From NCBI GenBank assembly GCA_016212005.1, contig JACRHP010000028.1, positions 1 through 32,797 of the forward strand: 32,797 bases of DNA. Direction: 5' to 3'. Source of the DNA: Candidatus Omnitrophota bacterium. GTDB lineage: Bacteria; Omnitrophota; Gorgyraeia; Zapsychrales; Zapsychraceae. Below the pieces are notes generated by a model. The model was given only the letters and a program-made list of their open reading frames with translations, was not told the DNA's origin and did not search any database. Of this stretch, positions 32,796 to 32,797 are shown in pieces. Numbering within the stretch: position 1 is the stretch's first letter; the number at the start of each line of letters is the position of its first letter. A program made the position numbers and the translations under genes.

Positions 32796-32797
32796 CA

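Overview
This window looks like chromosomal DNA of an uncultured Gram-negative bacterium, most likely of the Omnitrophota (former OP3 / Omnitrophica) type. That placement is an inference. It rests on a 2492-residue secreted protein with repeated 'SSSPV' linkers and an N-terminal domain of a kind I associate with that phylum, on outer-membrane genes (bamD-like, lptE-like), on a PEP-CTERM protein, and on mosaic base composition. No 16S gene is present to confirm it.

Layout. (1) 1-3.9 kb is accessory and partly AT-rich: the first codons of a transposase, a decayed membrane-protein gene, a PEP-CTERM beta-propeller protein, a small XRE regulator, and an ORF6N/tyrosine-integrase pair beside the 3' end of ssrA, a classic integration site. 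(2) 3.9-5.8 kb holds ssrA (tmRNA), smpB and tRNA-Leu(CAG), packed with hairpins. smpB is flanked by two 224-bp inverted copies of a multi-hairpin element. (3) 5.9-13.1 kb, plus strand, holds pyruvate dehydrogenase: aceE, aceF and lpd, with a membrane glycosyltransferase between aceE and aceF. (4) 13.1-20.1 kb, minus strand, is a tightly packed run read murJ, uvrC, ogt, a pilT-like ATPase, pyrE, maf, an M48 protease lipoprotein and a DUF192 protein. It is divergent from rpsT. (5) 20.4-22.8 kb, minus strand, reads bamD, lptE, holA. (6) 23.0-23.6 kb is a BrnT/CopG-type toxin-antitoxin pair. (7) 23.7-31.2 kb is the giant secreted protein, followed at the window edge by a ComEC-like membrane protein.

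The most unusual content is not a gene. Ten loci between 11.5 and 30.5 kb carry degenerate tandem repeats with a 7-bp period (one with 8 bp), mostly as two facing, mutually complementary arms. Unit sequence differs from locus to locus, but period and architecture are constant. They fill spaces between operon genes, and in four cases they are translated: they supply part or all of the signal-peptide coding sequence of three predicted lipoproteins (DUF192, M48, LptE) and an in-frame insert in the giant protein. A second repeat family, hairpins bounded by TCCC...GGGA, clusters around ssrA/smpB/tRNA-Leu and recurs upstream of bamD. A third signal is a 12-bp DNA word, CGG(T/C)GAGCTGGA, encoding SSSP at four places in the giant gene; base composition changes sharply at some of these seams, which suggests the gene was assembled from cassettes.
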